From assembly GCA_002450335.1 (NCBI GenBank), contig DJZB01000022.1, forward strand, positions 113,857 through 173,669: DNA of 59,813 bases. Direction: 5' to 3'. Made by a program: the position numbers and the translations under genes. This document shows positions 16,607 to 25,276 of this stretch, piece after piece (the stretch's first letter is position 1; each line of letters begins with the position of its first letter). The notes beneath the pieces are model-generated. The model was given only the letters and a program-made list of their open reading frames with translations, was not told the DNA's origin and did not search any database. This DNA is from Rhodobiaceae bacterium UBA6963. Its GTDB lineage: Bacteria; Pseudomonadota; Alphaproteobacteria; RS24.

Positions 16607-17055
16607 AAATTCTTTCTCCGCGATCTAAGCGGCGAGAGAGTAAAGTCTCAGCCAGCGCCTTATCGCAATGGGTTGGGGTATGCAGTTGAAGCGCAGTTTT
16701 AAGTGACTTTAAGTCACTGCCATCTGGGATATTGAAAAAATGTTCCATTTTCTTTTTTAGCCCTTAACGCTTCATTGCTATGTATCTAAATGTGGACCCC
16801 CTGAAAGGAGGTCATACATGCCGAAATTCATTTGTTAACCATTAATGCGAAAAGGTTTTTTGAATTGTTCAAATACCTTTAATCAAAAACGGATAGTTAT
16901 TTTGGTAATTGGATTCCGTTCTAAACAAAACTGAATTATTACCGGCATAGACTGTTTAACCATACGCAAAGAGCTTTGCAAGCGGATGACACGATTATTT
17001 AACATCGATTTTTACAAAATTTTTGTATGATGCGAGAAGGTTCTGTGAGTCGTTA
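16607..17055. other. Divergent rne/amiC intergenic region with a structured rne leader
   Basis: This 449-bp stretch carries no convincing gene. On the minus strand, upstream of rne, three hairpins can form: 16795-16813 (7 bp, 5-nt loop), 16702-16718 (AGTGACT/AGTCACT, 3-nt loop) and 16631-16653 (7 bp around a small internal loop, 6-nt loop). A further long inverted repeat, 16851-16880, has TTTGAA/TTCAAA inner arms and AAAGGT/ACCTTT outer arms. It sits between the two divergent transcription units and may be an operator. No clear -35/-10 pair stands out on either strand. A 75-codon frame (16748 down to 16521) overlaps the rne start in another frame and is not supported. Confidence 0.6.
16851..16880. 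repeat. Long interrupted inverted repeat in the divergent rne/amiC region
   Basis: Arms AAAGGT and TTTGAA (16851-16864, two extra T between them) are repeated inversely as TTCAAA and ACCTTT (16868-16880, one extra T), around a 3-nt centre TTG. That gives 12 matched positions with a small asymmetry. No T-tract follows, so it is not a typical terminator. An operator or a processed RNA hairpin is possible. Confidence 0.45.
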
Positions 17056-18330
17056 ATGAATAAACTAAGAAGCATAATCATGTTTATTGTTTTGCTGGTC
17101 TTAAACTCTGTTTTAAGTCCTGCGTTGCCGCTTACCTCTTTTTTGTCATCGGCATACGCGCAGAACTCGTCTCCATTAACGGCTAAAAGCTTGCGGCTGG
17201 GTGCAATTGAAGAGCATACACGTGTGGTTGTCGAGTTTACAGGAGAGGTGGATTACAAGCTATTCACCTTATCAACGCCCTATCGTGCTGTTATCGACCT
17301 GCCGGAAACAAAATGGGACATTCCAGACACAATTCAGGATAAGGGGCTGGTGTCAGGTGTTCGGTTTGGGTCATTTAAGCCGGGGCAGGGACGTATCGTT
17401 GTTGATCTTCGTGGGCCCGTTAATGTGCATAAGCATTTTATTTTACCGCCCTCCGTGGCTATTGAAAATTACCGCCTGGTCATTGATTTTGAGCCGGCGA
17501 CCATTGCAACTTTCCGTCAGTTAAAGCCATCTGTTTCGGAAACACAAACAGCATCAATTACAGTTCCCAAAGTACAGTCTTTGCCAGTACCATCACCAAC
17601 GCCACAATATTCCGCGCCAACCGGAGAATTTACGCCCAAACCCCGCCCGCGTAAAACGCGTAAAATTGTTGTTGTAGATCCCGGGCATGGTGGCGTAGAT
17701 CCCGGAGCGATGGGTGCGCGATCCCGTGAGAAAGATATTGTACTGGCTTTTTCCAAGGAATTGGTCCGGCAACTCAAAGCCACCCGCCGTTATGATGTAT
17801 ATTTGACTCGCTCAACGGATATTTACATTCCACTTCGGCAGAGAGTGCAGATTGCAAGAAACCGCAAAGCAGATTTGTTTATCTCCATTCATGCGGATGC
17901 CATTAAGAAGAAAAATATACGTGGTCTTTCAGTTTATACATTATCTGAAAAAGCCTCAGACCGCGAAGCAGCAGCTCTTGCGCGTAAGGAAAATCAATCT
18001 GATATTATTGCAGGTGTTGATTTTGGAGACCAGTTGCCCGAGGTTGCCAATATTCTGATTGATCTCGCACAACGCGACACAAAAAATGCTTCCGTGAAAT
18101 TCGCCGAAAGTCTTATCAGTTCTGCGCGTGGCAAAACCCTGCTACTGGACAGAACTCATAGATTTGCAGGCTTCAGGGTTTTAAAAGCCCCTGATGTGCC
18201 GTCAGTGCTTGTTGAATTGGGTTTCATAACCAACCGTACAGATGAAAAGCAGCTCACATCGAATAAATGGCGCCGCCGCGTTGCAACCGGCATGGTTGAT
18301 GCAATAGATAACTTTTTCCGCCTTAAATAA
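17056..18330 (+). CDS. amiC: N-acetylmuramoyl-L-alanine amidase with AMIN domain
   Basis: AmiC-type amidases cut the stem peptide from N-acetylmuramic acid to split septal peptidoglycan. From ATG 17056 the protein has 424 residues: a signal peptide ending near SSAYAQ, an AMIN domain (about residues 45-140, including VVVEFTGEVDYKLFTL) for septal targeting, a Pro-rich linker, and a C-terminal Amidase_3 domain (about 200-420). The zinc ligands and catalytic glutamate are visible in VVDPGHGGVDPGAMG, the SREKDIVL glutamate, FISIHADA and VLVELGFITN. An in-frame TTG at 17023 would spoil the signal peptide and was rejected. mrcA follows 101 bp downstream, the usual alphaproteobacterial wall gene pair. 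Confidence 0.95.
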   Translation: MNKLRSIIMFIVLLVLNSVLSPALPLTSFLSSAYAQNSSPLTAKSLRLGAIEEHTRVVVEFTGEVDYKLFTLSTPYRAVIDLPETKWDIPDTIQDKGLVSGVRFGSFKPGQGRIVVDLRGPVNVHKHFILPPSVAIENYRLVIDFEPATIATFRQLKPSVSETQTASITVPKVQSLPVPSPTPQYSAPTGEFTPKPRPRKTRKIVVVDPGHGGVDPGAMGARSREKDIVLAFSKELVRQLKATRRYDVYLTRSTDIYIPLRQRVQIARNRKADLFISIHADAIKKKNIRGLSVYTLSEKASDREAAALARKENQSDIIAGVDFGDQLPEVANILIDLAQRDTKNASVKFAESLISSARGKTLLLDRTHRFAGFRVLKAPDVPSVLVELGFITNRTDEKQLTSNKWRRRVATGMVDAIDNFFRLK

Positions 18331-18392
18331 GCCTAAAATTTAATAATATTATGTCACAGGGTTGCCTTATTTGTGGTCTAACCAAACACTTG

Positions 18393-18416
18393 GAACGCGT
18401 ACAGTATTGTACGTTC
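18393..18416 (+). promoter_or_regulatory. Hairpin upstream of mrcA
   Basis: GAACG-CG-TACA pairs with TGTA-CGTTC (9 bp with a 2-nt bulge) around loop GTAT, ending 5 bp before the mrcA Shine-Dalgarno TGGAG. Only TTGT follows, so it is a poor terminator. A translational or transcriptional control element between amiC and mrcA is possible. Confidence 0.3.
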
Positions 18417-18431
18417 TTGTTGGAGTAGAGC

Positions 18432-20879
18432 TTGATACGCATTATCGGTTATTTATTTGGTCTGGGTCTCACTATGGCGGCGCTGCTTAGTTTTTTCGCC
18501 GGAGTTTATCTATGGCGATTAAACAAGCAACTTCCTGACCATGATCACCTTGCAGATTATGCACCTCCAATCATGACGCGTGTTCATGCTGCTGATGGCG
18601 ATTTGATTGCCGAATTTGCTCAAGAACACAGGCTTTTTGTGCCAATTAGGGTTATTCCAAAACGGTTGGTTCAAGCATTTTTATCCTCTGAAGATAAAAA
18701 CTTTTATGAACACAAGGGTGTGGACGGGCTAGGTGTCGTTCGCGCAATGATAAAAAATGTGTCTAATATCACTCAAGGCAAAAGGTTAGAGGGTGCCTCT
18801 ACAATCACTCAGCAAATTGCTAAAAACTTCTTGTTGACCAGTGATGTTACCATTGAGCGCAAATTGAAGGAAGCTGTGCTTGCTATTCGGCTGGAACGCA
18901 CCTTTTCAAAGGCAGAACTTCTGGAGCTTTACCTTAATGAGATTTATCTGGGCATGGGAACATACGGTGTTGCTGCAGCCTCACTTGCCTATTTTGATAA
19001 GCCATTAGACAGACTTACGATTTCAGAAGTGGCTTATCTTGCGGCCTTACCCAAAGCACCAAATAATTATCATCCATTCCGTAAAACCCAGCGCGCTTTG
19101 GCGCGTCGTAATTGGGTTATAGACCGTATGTATGAGAATGGTTATATCACCCAGCTGGATGCGATGGTTGCGAAGCAAAAAGACCTAGGGGTCAAGTCTT
19201 CAGATAAAAAATCAAAATCTATTGATGCCGCTTACTATGTTGAGGAAATTCGCCGACAGGCCTTCAATATGTATGGTGAAAAACAGCTTTATGGCGGTGG
19301 TCTCTCCATTCGTTCCACATTGAATACGGATTATCAGAAATATGCTCAAAAAGCGCTACGTGACGGTTTGTTGGCCTACGACAAGCGTTATGGCTGGCGC
19401 GGGCCGGTGGTGCAAGTTGCGTTAGAGGATATAGAGGATTGGGCACTCCCCGTGCAGGATGTATCTATTCCTTCCGATCTCGCACCTTGGCGATTGGCAA
19501 TTATTTTAAAAGTTGAAGATGATAAAGCCGAATTGGGTTTACGCCCGCGTCGAACGGCAGCAGGTAAGTTTGAAGAAAAACGCGAAACAGGAAAAATATT
19601 TCTGGACGGGGTTAAATGGGCCCGAAAATCAGTCAAGGGTGGACTCGGGCCGAATATCTCATCTGTGAAAGATGTTTTATCTCCGGGGGATATTGTTTGG
19701 GTTGAGAAATCAGGTGCCAGACATATTTTACGCCAGATACCTGATGTTAATGGAGGTCTTGTAGCAATTGATCCGCATACAGGCCGTGTGCTTGCTATGG
19801 TTGGTGGTTTTAGTTTCCAGGCCAGTGAATTTAATCGCAGCACTCAGGCAAGCCGTCAGCCCGGTTCAGCCTTTAAACCTTTTGTTTATGCGGCGGCCCT
19901 TGATGCCGGATATACCCCGACAAGTCTTGTGCTTGATGCACCATTTGTGATGCAACAGGGCAAGGATATGGGGTTATGGAAGCCCGAAAATTATGGACGT
20001 CAATTTTACGGTTTGTCGACTTTACGTCTAGGCATTGAGAAAAGCCGGAACTTGATGACAGTCAGGCTTGCTCAGCAAATAGGTATGCGTCCGGTTGTTA
20101 ACTATGCGCGCAAATTTAATATTGTCGATCACATGCCGCCTGTACTTTCTATGGCACTGGGAGCAGGTGAAACAACTTTAATGCGTCTCACTACTGCTTA
20201 TGCCATGCTTGTGAATGGCGGTAAGCAGGTATCTCCTACACTCATTGACCGTATTCAAAACAGATATGGTGAGACAATTTACAGATATGATGAGCGTCCT
20301 TGCGTCGGTTGCAATGCCATCTGGATAGGGCAAGAGACGCCTATACTGCCTGATGTGCGTGAACGCGTTTTGTCGCCGCAGACCTCCTATCAAATTGTTT
20401 CCATGCTTGAAGGAGTCGTGAAGCGCGGGACGGGACGTTCTATTCGTTCGGTCGGGAAGCCGCTTGCGGGTAAAACCGGCACCACGAATGATAGTCGTGA
20501 TGCATGGTTTGTCGGTTTTTCACCGGATTTGGCAGTGGGTGTTTACATCGGTTTTGACTCACCTAAAACGCTAGGTGAAGGTGAGACAGGTGGGCGAATA
20601 GCTGCACCTGTGTTCAGAGATTTCATGACCAAAGCATTACGAGAAGCTCCTGCGACACCATTCAGGATACCATCCTCAGTCAATCTTGTTCGTGTGAATG
20701 CCCAGACAGGGAAACTGGCCAGAGCAGGTGACGGGTCAGTTATTCTTGAGGCCTTTAAAGTCGGCACGGAACCGGCCCCGGGGCGTGCGCAGGCTGTTAT
20801 TGGTCGTGGTGAAATTGCACCAAAATCTGAAAGCACGGAGAATTCAGCAATTGGCTCCGGCACGGGTGGTTTATACTAA
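18432..20879 (+). CDS. mrcA: Penicillin-binding protein 1A (bifunctional class A PBP)
   Basis: PBP1A polymerises glycan strands and cross-links peptides in the periplasm. The 815-residue protein has a short cytoplasmic tail and one transmembrane helix (about residues 5-28), a GT51 glycosyltransferase domain (about 55-235) with the catalytic SSEDKNFYEHKGVD motif, and a transpeptidase domain (about 440-720) with the SxxK motif in GSAFKPFVYAAALDAG, the KSRNLMTV motif and KTG in GKTGTTNDSRDAWFVGF. An OB-like insert lies between them. The start is TTG with a good ribosome site TGGAG (18421-18425), and no ATG nearby would keep the membrane anchor. The low-complexity tail is Ser/Gly-rich. It lies between amiC and prfB. 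Confidence 0.95.
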   Translation: MIRIIGYLFGLGLTMAALLSFFAGVYLWRLNKQLPDHDHLADYAPPIMTRVHAADGDLIAEFAQEHRLFVPIRVIPKRLVQAFLSSEDKNFYEHKGVDGLGVVRAMIKNVSNITQGKRLEGASTITQQIAKNFLLTSDVTIERKLKEAVLAIRLERTFSKAELLELYLNEIYLGMGTYGVAAASLAYFDKPLDRLTISEVAYLAALPKAPNNYHPFRKTQRALARRNWVIDRMYENGYITQLDAMVAKQKDLGVKSSDKKSKSIDAAYYVEEIRRQAFNMYGEKQLYGGGLSIRSTLNTDYQKYAQKALRDGLLAYDKRYGWRGPVVQVALEDIEDWALPVQDVSIPSDLAPWRLAIILKVEDDKAELGLRPRRTAAGKFEEKRETGKIFLDGVKWARKSVKGGLGPNISSVKDVLSPGDIVWVEKSGARHILRQIPDVNGGLVAIDPHTGRVLAMVGGFSFQASEFNRSTQASRQPGSAFKPFVYAAALDAGYTPTSLVLDAPFVMQQGKDMGLWKPENYGRQFYGLSTLRLGIEKSRNLMTVRLAQQIGMRPVVNYARKFNIVDHMPPVLSMALGAGETTLMRLTTAYAMLVNGGKQVSPTLIDRIQNRYGETIYRYDERPCVGCNAIWIGQETPILPDVRERVLSPQTSYQIVSMLEGVVKRGTGRSIRSVGKPLAGKTGTTNDSRDAWFVGFSPDLAVGVYIGFDSPKTLGEGETGGRIAAPVFRDFMTKALREAPATPFRIPSSVNLVRVNAQTGKLARAGDGSVILEAFKVGTEPAPGRAQAVIGRGEIAPKSESTENSAIGSGTGGLY

Positions 20880-20944
20880 AATTGATGGTCAGGGCTTTAC
20901 TCCTGATGGTTCTGGATTTAATAAAAACCTTTTGGGAAAAAGCT

Positions 20945-22073
20945 GTGAAAGCCGACATACAAGCGCAAATAGATAAGATTAAGCAGTCACTTGAACTGTT
21001 GAGGAGGCATCTTTGACTGGGATGTGGCACTCAAAAGGCTTGAAGAATTAAACAGTAAAGCCGAAGACCCTGACTTATGGCAAGACCAGGAAAAGGCACA
21101 AGCGCTTATGCGTGAACGGACACGTCTTGACGAGTCGATTAAATCCGTCACGGCGGTTGAGCGCGAACTAACCGATAATCTTGATATGATAGAAATGGCC
21201 GAAGCGGAGGGTGACGCTGATATAGTCGCTGAAAGCGAAGCCGCGATTTCTCGTCTTTTCTCTCAGGCCGAGCGTATGGAAGTGGAAACATTGCTGTCCG
21301 GTGAGGCTGACCCTAATGACAGTTATCTTGAGGTTCATGCCGGTGCAGGTGGGACAGAGAGCCAAGATTGGGCATCAATGTTGTTACGCATGTATCTCCG
21401 CTGGGCTGAGAAAAAAGGATTTAAGACCGAAATTATTGAAGAAACCTCCGGCGAAGAGGCAGGGATTAAATCCGCGACAGTAAAAATTTCAGGGCATAAT
21501 AGTTATGGCTGGGCAAAGACTGAGTCCGGTGTGCATCGTCTGGTACGTATTTCACCTTTTGACAGTCAGTCCCGTCGCCATACCAGCTTTGCCAGTGTCT
21601 GGTGCTATCCGCATGTTGATGAGAATATCAATATTGAAGTGTCAGATGCTGATGTACGTATTGATACATTCCGTGCCAGTGGCGCCGGAGGTCAACACGT
21701 TAACACCACTGATAGTGCTGTGCGGATTACGCATAATCCAACTGGGATTGTTGTGCAGTGCCAGAATGAACGCTCACAACATAAAAATCGGGCAACGGCA
21801 TGGAATATGTTGCGCGCACGGCTCTATGAATTAGAACTCAAGAAACGTGAAGAGGAAGCAAATGCTGCCGCTGAAAGCAAAACCGAAATCGGTTGGGGGC
21901 ATCAAATTCGTTCTTATGTGCTCCAGCCTTATCAGATGGTTAAGGATCTTAGAACGGGTGTAGAAAACGGCAATCCTCAGGCTGTCCTTGACGGTTCACT
22001 CGACCCGTTCGTGGAAGCGGCACTCGCACAAAGAGTAAGCGGCGAGGCTGTTGAAATTTCCGATATAGATTAA
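20945..22073 (+). CDS. prfB: Peptide chain release factor 2, made by programmed +1 frameshift
   Basis: RF2 recognises UGA and UAA and triggers peptide release. Translation starts at GTG 20945 (GGGA just upstream), reads 23 codons ending in LLRRHL, meets an in-frame TGA at 21014-21016, and must shift +1 so that decoding continues from 21015 as DWDVALKRLEELN. The real coding region is 20945-21013 joined to 21015-22073, giving 375 residues. The main frame has the stop-codon-reading SPF tripeptide (RISPFDSQ) and the catalytic GGQ loop (RASGAGGQHVNTTDSAVRI). A GTG at 21024 would give a truncated protein and is not the true start. The stop overlaps the convergent bactofilin gene by 4 bp. Confidence 0.96.
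21002..21017 (+). promoter_or_regulatory. prfB programmed frameshift site (AGGAGG, CTT TGA C)
   Basis: AGGAGG (21002-21007) is an internal Shine-Dalgarno-like stimulator placed three bases before CTT TGA C (21011-21017). RF2 itself terminates at this UGA, so low RF2 favours the +1 slip: classic autoregulation. The stimulator sequence, spacing and slippery codon match the bacterial prfB element. Confidence 0.96.
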
Positions 22074-22546
22074 TTAATTGTTTGGCTGGATGGCTGTTGA
22101 GCCGTCTTATCAGAATGACCGTTTGTTGCAGGCTTCGTATCTGTGCTGGCGACAGGAGCGTCCAAAGGAATTGAAGCTTTGGCAAGCGGGTCTTTTTCAC
22201 GATGAACAGAGCCGTTGAAAAAAGAACCAGACTCAATTGCCAGCGCTTCATGAAAAATTTCACCCTCAACATGGCTGGTTGCACACAAATGCACACGCTT
22301 ACCAAGGATAGTGCCTTTGACGCGGCCACGAATAGTCACATCATCAGCTGCAATCTCGCCTTTAACATTTGCAGACTCGCCGATAACCAACTTGCTCGAG
22401 CGCACGTCGCCGTCAACATGCCCGTCAATATGAATTTCACCATCAGCAAAGAGTTGACCCAGAACATTAATGTCTGAACTCAAGATAGACGGTGCTGCCT
22501 TGCCTGATTTACTGATTTTTGACGTGTTCACTTTTGTAGAACTCAT
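22070..22546 (-). CDS. Bactofilin (polymer-forming cytoskeletal protein)
   Basis: Bactofilins form beta-helical filaments that scaffold cell-wall enzymes and shape. The 158-residue protein has the central DUF583 right-handed beta-helix (about residues 18-115), seen as repeated short strands such as INVLGQLFADGEIHIDGHVDG and SANVKGEIAADDVTIRGRVKG, flanked by disordered tails. It is 9 bp downstream of an M23 peptidase gene on the same strand. Bactofilin and M23 endopeptidase partners are known to cooperate in wall morphogenesis in other bacteria, and the tight pairing here suggests the same. Confidence 0.94.
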   Translation of the reverse strand: MSSTKVNTSKISKSGKAAPSILSSDINVLGQLFADGEIHIDGHVDGDVRSSKLVIGESANVKGEIAADDVTIRGRVKGTILGKRVHLCATSHVEGEIFHEALAIESGSFFNGSVHREKDPLAKASIPLDAPVASTDTKPATNGHSDKTAQQPSSQTIN

Positions 22547-22555
22547 CTGAAACTC

Positions 22556-23878
22556 CTATTGTCCGCTGGGGAGACCGCTTGAAAATAAATGCTTACCAGC
22601 CTGCGTAAAATTCATTGGATTTTGAACTTTATCTTTATACCAAATCTCATAATGGAGATGAGGTCCAGTGCTTCTTCCACTTGAACCTACCGTACCAACA
22701 ACCTCATGGAAGTCAATTTTTTGTCCACGCTTTACTTTTATTGATTTGAGGTGAGCGTATCGGGTTCGGAAACCATTGCCGTGATCAATCTCAACGGCCA
22801 AGCCATAAGGGCCCTTGTGACCTGCTTTAACAACCCGCCCGGGAAGAGTGGCATGGACCTTAGTGCCTGAAGGTGCGCCGAAATCGAGGCCTGCATGAAA
22901 TGCACGGCGCTTGTTAATCGGGTCGATACGAGGGCCGAAATCACTTGTTGTTTTGTAATAATGAACCGGCACAGATAGTGGTAACTGTGCAAGTGATAGA
23001 TTTAGATTAGAGAGCTTTTCCAGATTATTGGAAATGCGCAACATCTGTTTGAACTTTGGGTCGGCGCGATCAATATCTGCAACCATTGGGATAAATGGCC
23101 CGCCGGAAGCAATAGTCGACTCTGGTAACATGCTTGCGATGAATTCTTCGGCATTGACGGTTTCGGTCGCATTGATAATTGCGGTTGCTTCCGCAATTTT
23201 CTGGTCAGTGTTTTCTTCCAATGCGTCAAGAAGTTCCTGCTGACGGATTGTGAGCCTCTGAACCCTATCGCGAATATTGGCCGGTACATCCATGAGGTCT
23301 TGCTTGGAGACAAAATCATTGTAGTTGATCTCGTAACTGTCAGAGAGGATGATTTTGTCGGCGTTATTCACCCCCGTATCGACACGACTTTGAAACTGAT
23401 CACTTTTATTGCCGATGGGTGAGGCGATGATATTTGTTCGAGATTTACTTCTAATTACTCGGCTAGAGGCAACCGCGAATTTGGCTTTCATATCCTCAAG
23501 TTGTGCAGTCACACTTGCATTCTTTTCAAAGATTTTTGTCAGTTCGTTATGGCGGAGTTCAAGCGTAGAGGTGATTTCTTTAAACCATTCCTGTGTAAGT
23601 TGATGCTTCTTGTCCAGCGAGTCGAGATTTGACTGCATCTGAGCCAATTGAATTTCATAATTCTGAACTGTTTCCTGCAATTTTTCATTTCTAAAGGCGA
23701 TGATTTCATCTTGCATGCTGATGAAGGAGACCGAAGCAATAAGGGTCAGAACAATCACGATTGAAATAATGAGACCGGAAATTTGCATTCCAGTCGTCAG
23801 AGTAAAATATCTCACAGAGCCTTGGTTTCTTATATAAAGCTCTTTACTGGAGAAAATTTTTATTAAAAATTTGCGCAC
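22556..23878 (-). CDS. Membrane-anchored M23 family metallopeptidase
   Basis: This 440-residue protein is a LytM/M23 endopeptidase-type protein acting on peptidoglycan from the periplasmic face. It has an N-terminal transmembrane helix (about residues 30-55), a long coiled coil (about 58-135), a linker region and a C-terminal peptidase domain (about 310-425). The zinc-site residues appear intact: HAGLDFGAPSGT supplies the first histidine and aspartate, and GPHLHYEIW the HxH motif; RYAHL adds another conserved histidine. It is therefore probably catalytic, not merely an activator. The bactofilin gene follows after 9 bp. Confidence 0.93.
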   Translation of the reverse strand: MRKFLIKIFSSKELYIRNQGSVRYFTLTTGMQISGLIISIVIVLTLIASVSFISMQDEIIAFRNEKLQETVQNYEIQLAQMQSNLDSLDKKHQLTQEWFKEITSTLELRHNELTKIFEKNASVTAQLEDMKAKFAVASSRVIRSKSRTNIIASPIGNKSDQFQSRVDTGVNNADKIILSDSYEINYNDFVSKQDLMDVPANIRDRVQRLTIRQQELLDALEENTDQKIAEATAIINATETVNAEEFIASMLPESTIASGGPFIPMVADIDRADPKFKQMLRISNNLEKLSNLNLSLAQLPLSVPVHYYKTTSDFGPRIDPINKRRAFHAGLDFGAPSGTKVHATLPGRVVKAGHKGPYGLAVEIDHGNGFRTRYAHLKSIKVKRGQKIDFHEVVGTVGSSGRSTGPHLHYEIWYKDKVQNPMNFTQAGKHLFSSGLPSGQ

Positions 23879-23946
23879 GATACTCGCCTCAGATTCTTAC
23901 AAAGAAAGTATTTACATTATTTTTCAACATCTTGGAAACAAAAAAA

Positions 23947-24753
23947 TTATCTGGCGAATATGTAAAACTCTTCCGGTAAGCCCGCCTCGTCCCGAGCAGG
24001 TTTGTTAAAAGGAGGCTTTATGTCACCTCTAAAATAGGTTTGAACATAATTCTGATATTGAGTTTGCGGGTCTTTATTTTGTTTCTGGCAAAGATAGGAG
24101 AACCACTTGCTCCCAATAGCGACATGGGTTTTTTCATCCTCGTAAATAACTTCAAGGATATCTGCACTTTCTTTATCACCATTTTTAGTAAGCTTTTCAA
24201 TCATTTGCGGTGTAACATCCAGTCCACGAGCTTCCAGAACCATGGGTACAACTGCGAGTCTGGCGGCAAGGTTATGCGCGGTATTTAGCGCGGCTTCCCA
24301 TAGCCCGTCATGAGCGGGAAGGGCACCGTAACTGCTTCCTAGTGATTTTAAGCGACCTTGCAAAAGCATAAAATGCTTTGCCTCTTCGGCCCCCACACGC
24401 AACCAGTCAAAATAAAATTCTTCCGGCATGGGGGTATTTTCATAGCGTCCGAGCAGGTCAAATGCCAAATCAATAGCATTTAATTCTATGTGAGCGAGGG
24501 CATGTAGAAGCCCGATACGCCCCGCGTGACCACCCGAGCGTCTCTTGGGCATATCTCTTGGATCTAAAAGTTCTGGCTTTTCAGGTCTGCCGGGTCTTTC
24601 AGGCCACCCTTCAGTATCCAACAAAGACGTATTATGCTCTCCTTTTTGGTGAGAGGTAAAAACATCAAATGCGCACTGCGCTTTTTTCTCTGCATTTTCG
24701 CAGAGTAAAACATTTCGTGCTTGCTCTCTTAAGCTGACTTGAATAGCGGACAT
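23947..24753 (-). CDS. DUF455 ferritin-like protein with a predicted diiron site
   Basis: This is a 268-residue DUF455-family protein of unknown function. A four-helix ferritin-like ligand pattern can be read directly: Glu90 (AHIELNA), Glu124 and His127 (GAEEAKH), Glu174 (VLEARG) and Glu207 with His210 (EDEKTH). That is the E, ExxH, E, ExxH arrangement of diiron carboxylate proteins such as MiaE and rubrerythrins. I chose ATG 24753; ATG 24861 would add 36 residues by running antiparallel-free into the bcp gene in another frame and lacks family similarity. It lies 16 bp downstream of bcp, so the pair is probably co-transcribed, which hints at an oxygen or peroxide-related role (inference). Confidence 0.88.
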   Translation of the reverse strand: MSAIQVSLREQARNVLLCENAEKKAQCAFDVFTSHQKGEHNTSLLDTEGWPERPGRPEKPELLDPRDMPKRRSGGHAGRIGLLHALAHIELNAIDLAFDLLGRYENTPMPEEFYFDWLRVGAEEAKHFMLLQGRLKSLGSSYGALPAHDGLWEAALNTAHNLAARLAVVPMVLEARGLDVTPQMIEKLTKNGDKESADILEVIYEDEKTHVAIGSKWFSYLCQKQNKDPQTQYQNYVQTYFRGDIKPPFNKPARDEAGLPEEFYIFAR

Positions 24754-24769
24754 TGTGAAAAGATTGGCT

Positions 24770-25234
24770 TCAGCCAGCTTTTGCGGCTTCAAGAACTTCT
24801 GCGACGTGGTTTTTGACTTTAACTTTTCGCCAAATTTTTTGGATTTTACCTTTTTCATCAATCAGAAAAGTAGCACGTTCAATGCCCATATATTTCTTCC
24901 CATACATATTTTTTTCAACCCAAACCTCATATGCATTGAGGACTTCGTGATCTTCATCACTGCCGAGTAGAATTTTGAGGTCATGTTTATTTTTAAATTT
25001 TTCATGTTTGGCAACTGGGTCGGCGGATACGCCGAGAATCGAAGTATTAGCTTTATCAAAGTTTTTGATTTGTGCAGTGAAGTCCAAAGCCTCGGTAGTG
25101 CAGCCGGGTGTATCGTCTTTTGGGTAAAAGTATAAGACGAGTTTTTTGCCGGCATAATCAGAGAGTTTGGCTTTTGTGTCGCCATCACATGCGAGATTAA
25201 ATTTAGGGGCTTTTGAACCTTCGGTAAGGGGCAT
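24770..25234 (-). CDS. bcp: Thioredoxin-dependent thiol peroxidase (Bcp/PrxQ), one-Cys type
   Basis: Bcp reduces hydrogen and organic peroxides. The 154-residue protein has the AhpC/TSA fold with the peroxidatic cysteine Cys45 in DDTPGCTTEAL. The resolving cysteine that E. coli Bcp has at position 50 is leucine here, and the only other cysteine is Cys16, so this is likely a one-Cys enzyme that needs an external thiol. The GVSADP and SDEDHEVLNAY segments are typical. A strong ribosome site AAAGGAGAAA precedes the start. It is divergent from the AsmA-like gene, with a perfect dyad (25277-25290) in between. Confidence 0.94.
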   Translation of the reverse strand: MPLTEGSKAPKFNLACDGDTKAKLSDYAGKKLVLYFYPKDDTPGCTTEALDFTAQIKNFDKANTSILGVSADPVAKHEKFKNKHDLKILLGSDEDHEVLNAYEVWVEKNMYGKKYMGIERATFLIDEKGKIQKIWRKVKVKNHVAEVLEAAKAG

Positions 25235-25276
25235 GATGATTTGTTTCTCCTTTAGTAATGAGTGTTATAGTAATTA

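Noticed and set aside
16521..16748. 75-codon frame overlapping the rne start as a leader peptide or N-terminal extension
   Set aside because: It is out of frame with rne, has no recognisable family or convincing ribosome site, and covers leader hairpins.
21024..22073. prfB starting at GTG 21024
   Set aside because: The upstream frame with the AGGAGG-CTT-TGA-C element encodes the normal RF2 N-terminus, so the shorter start is an artefact.
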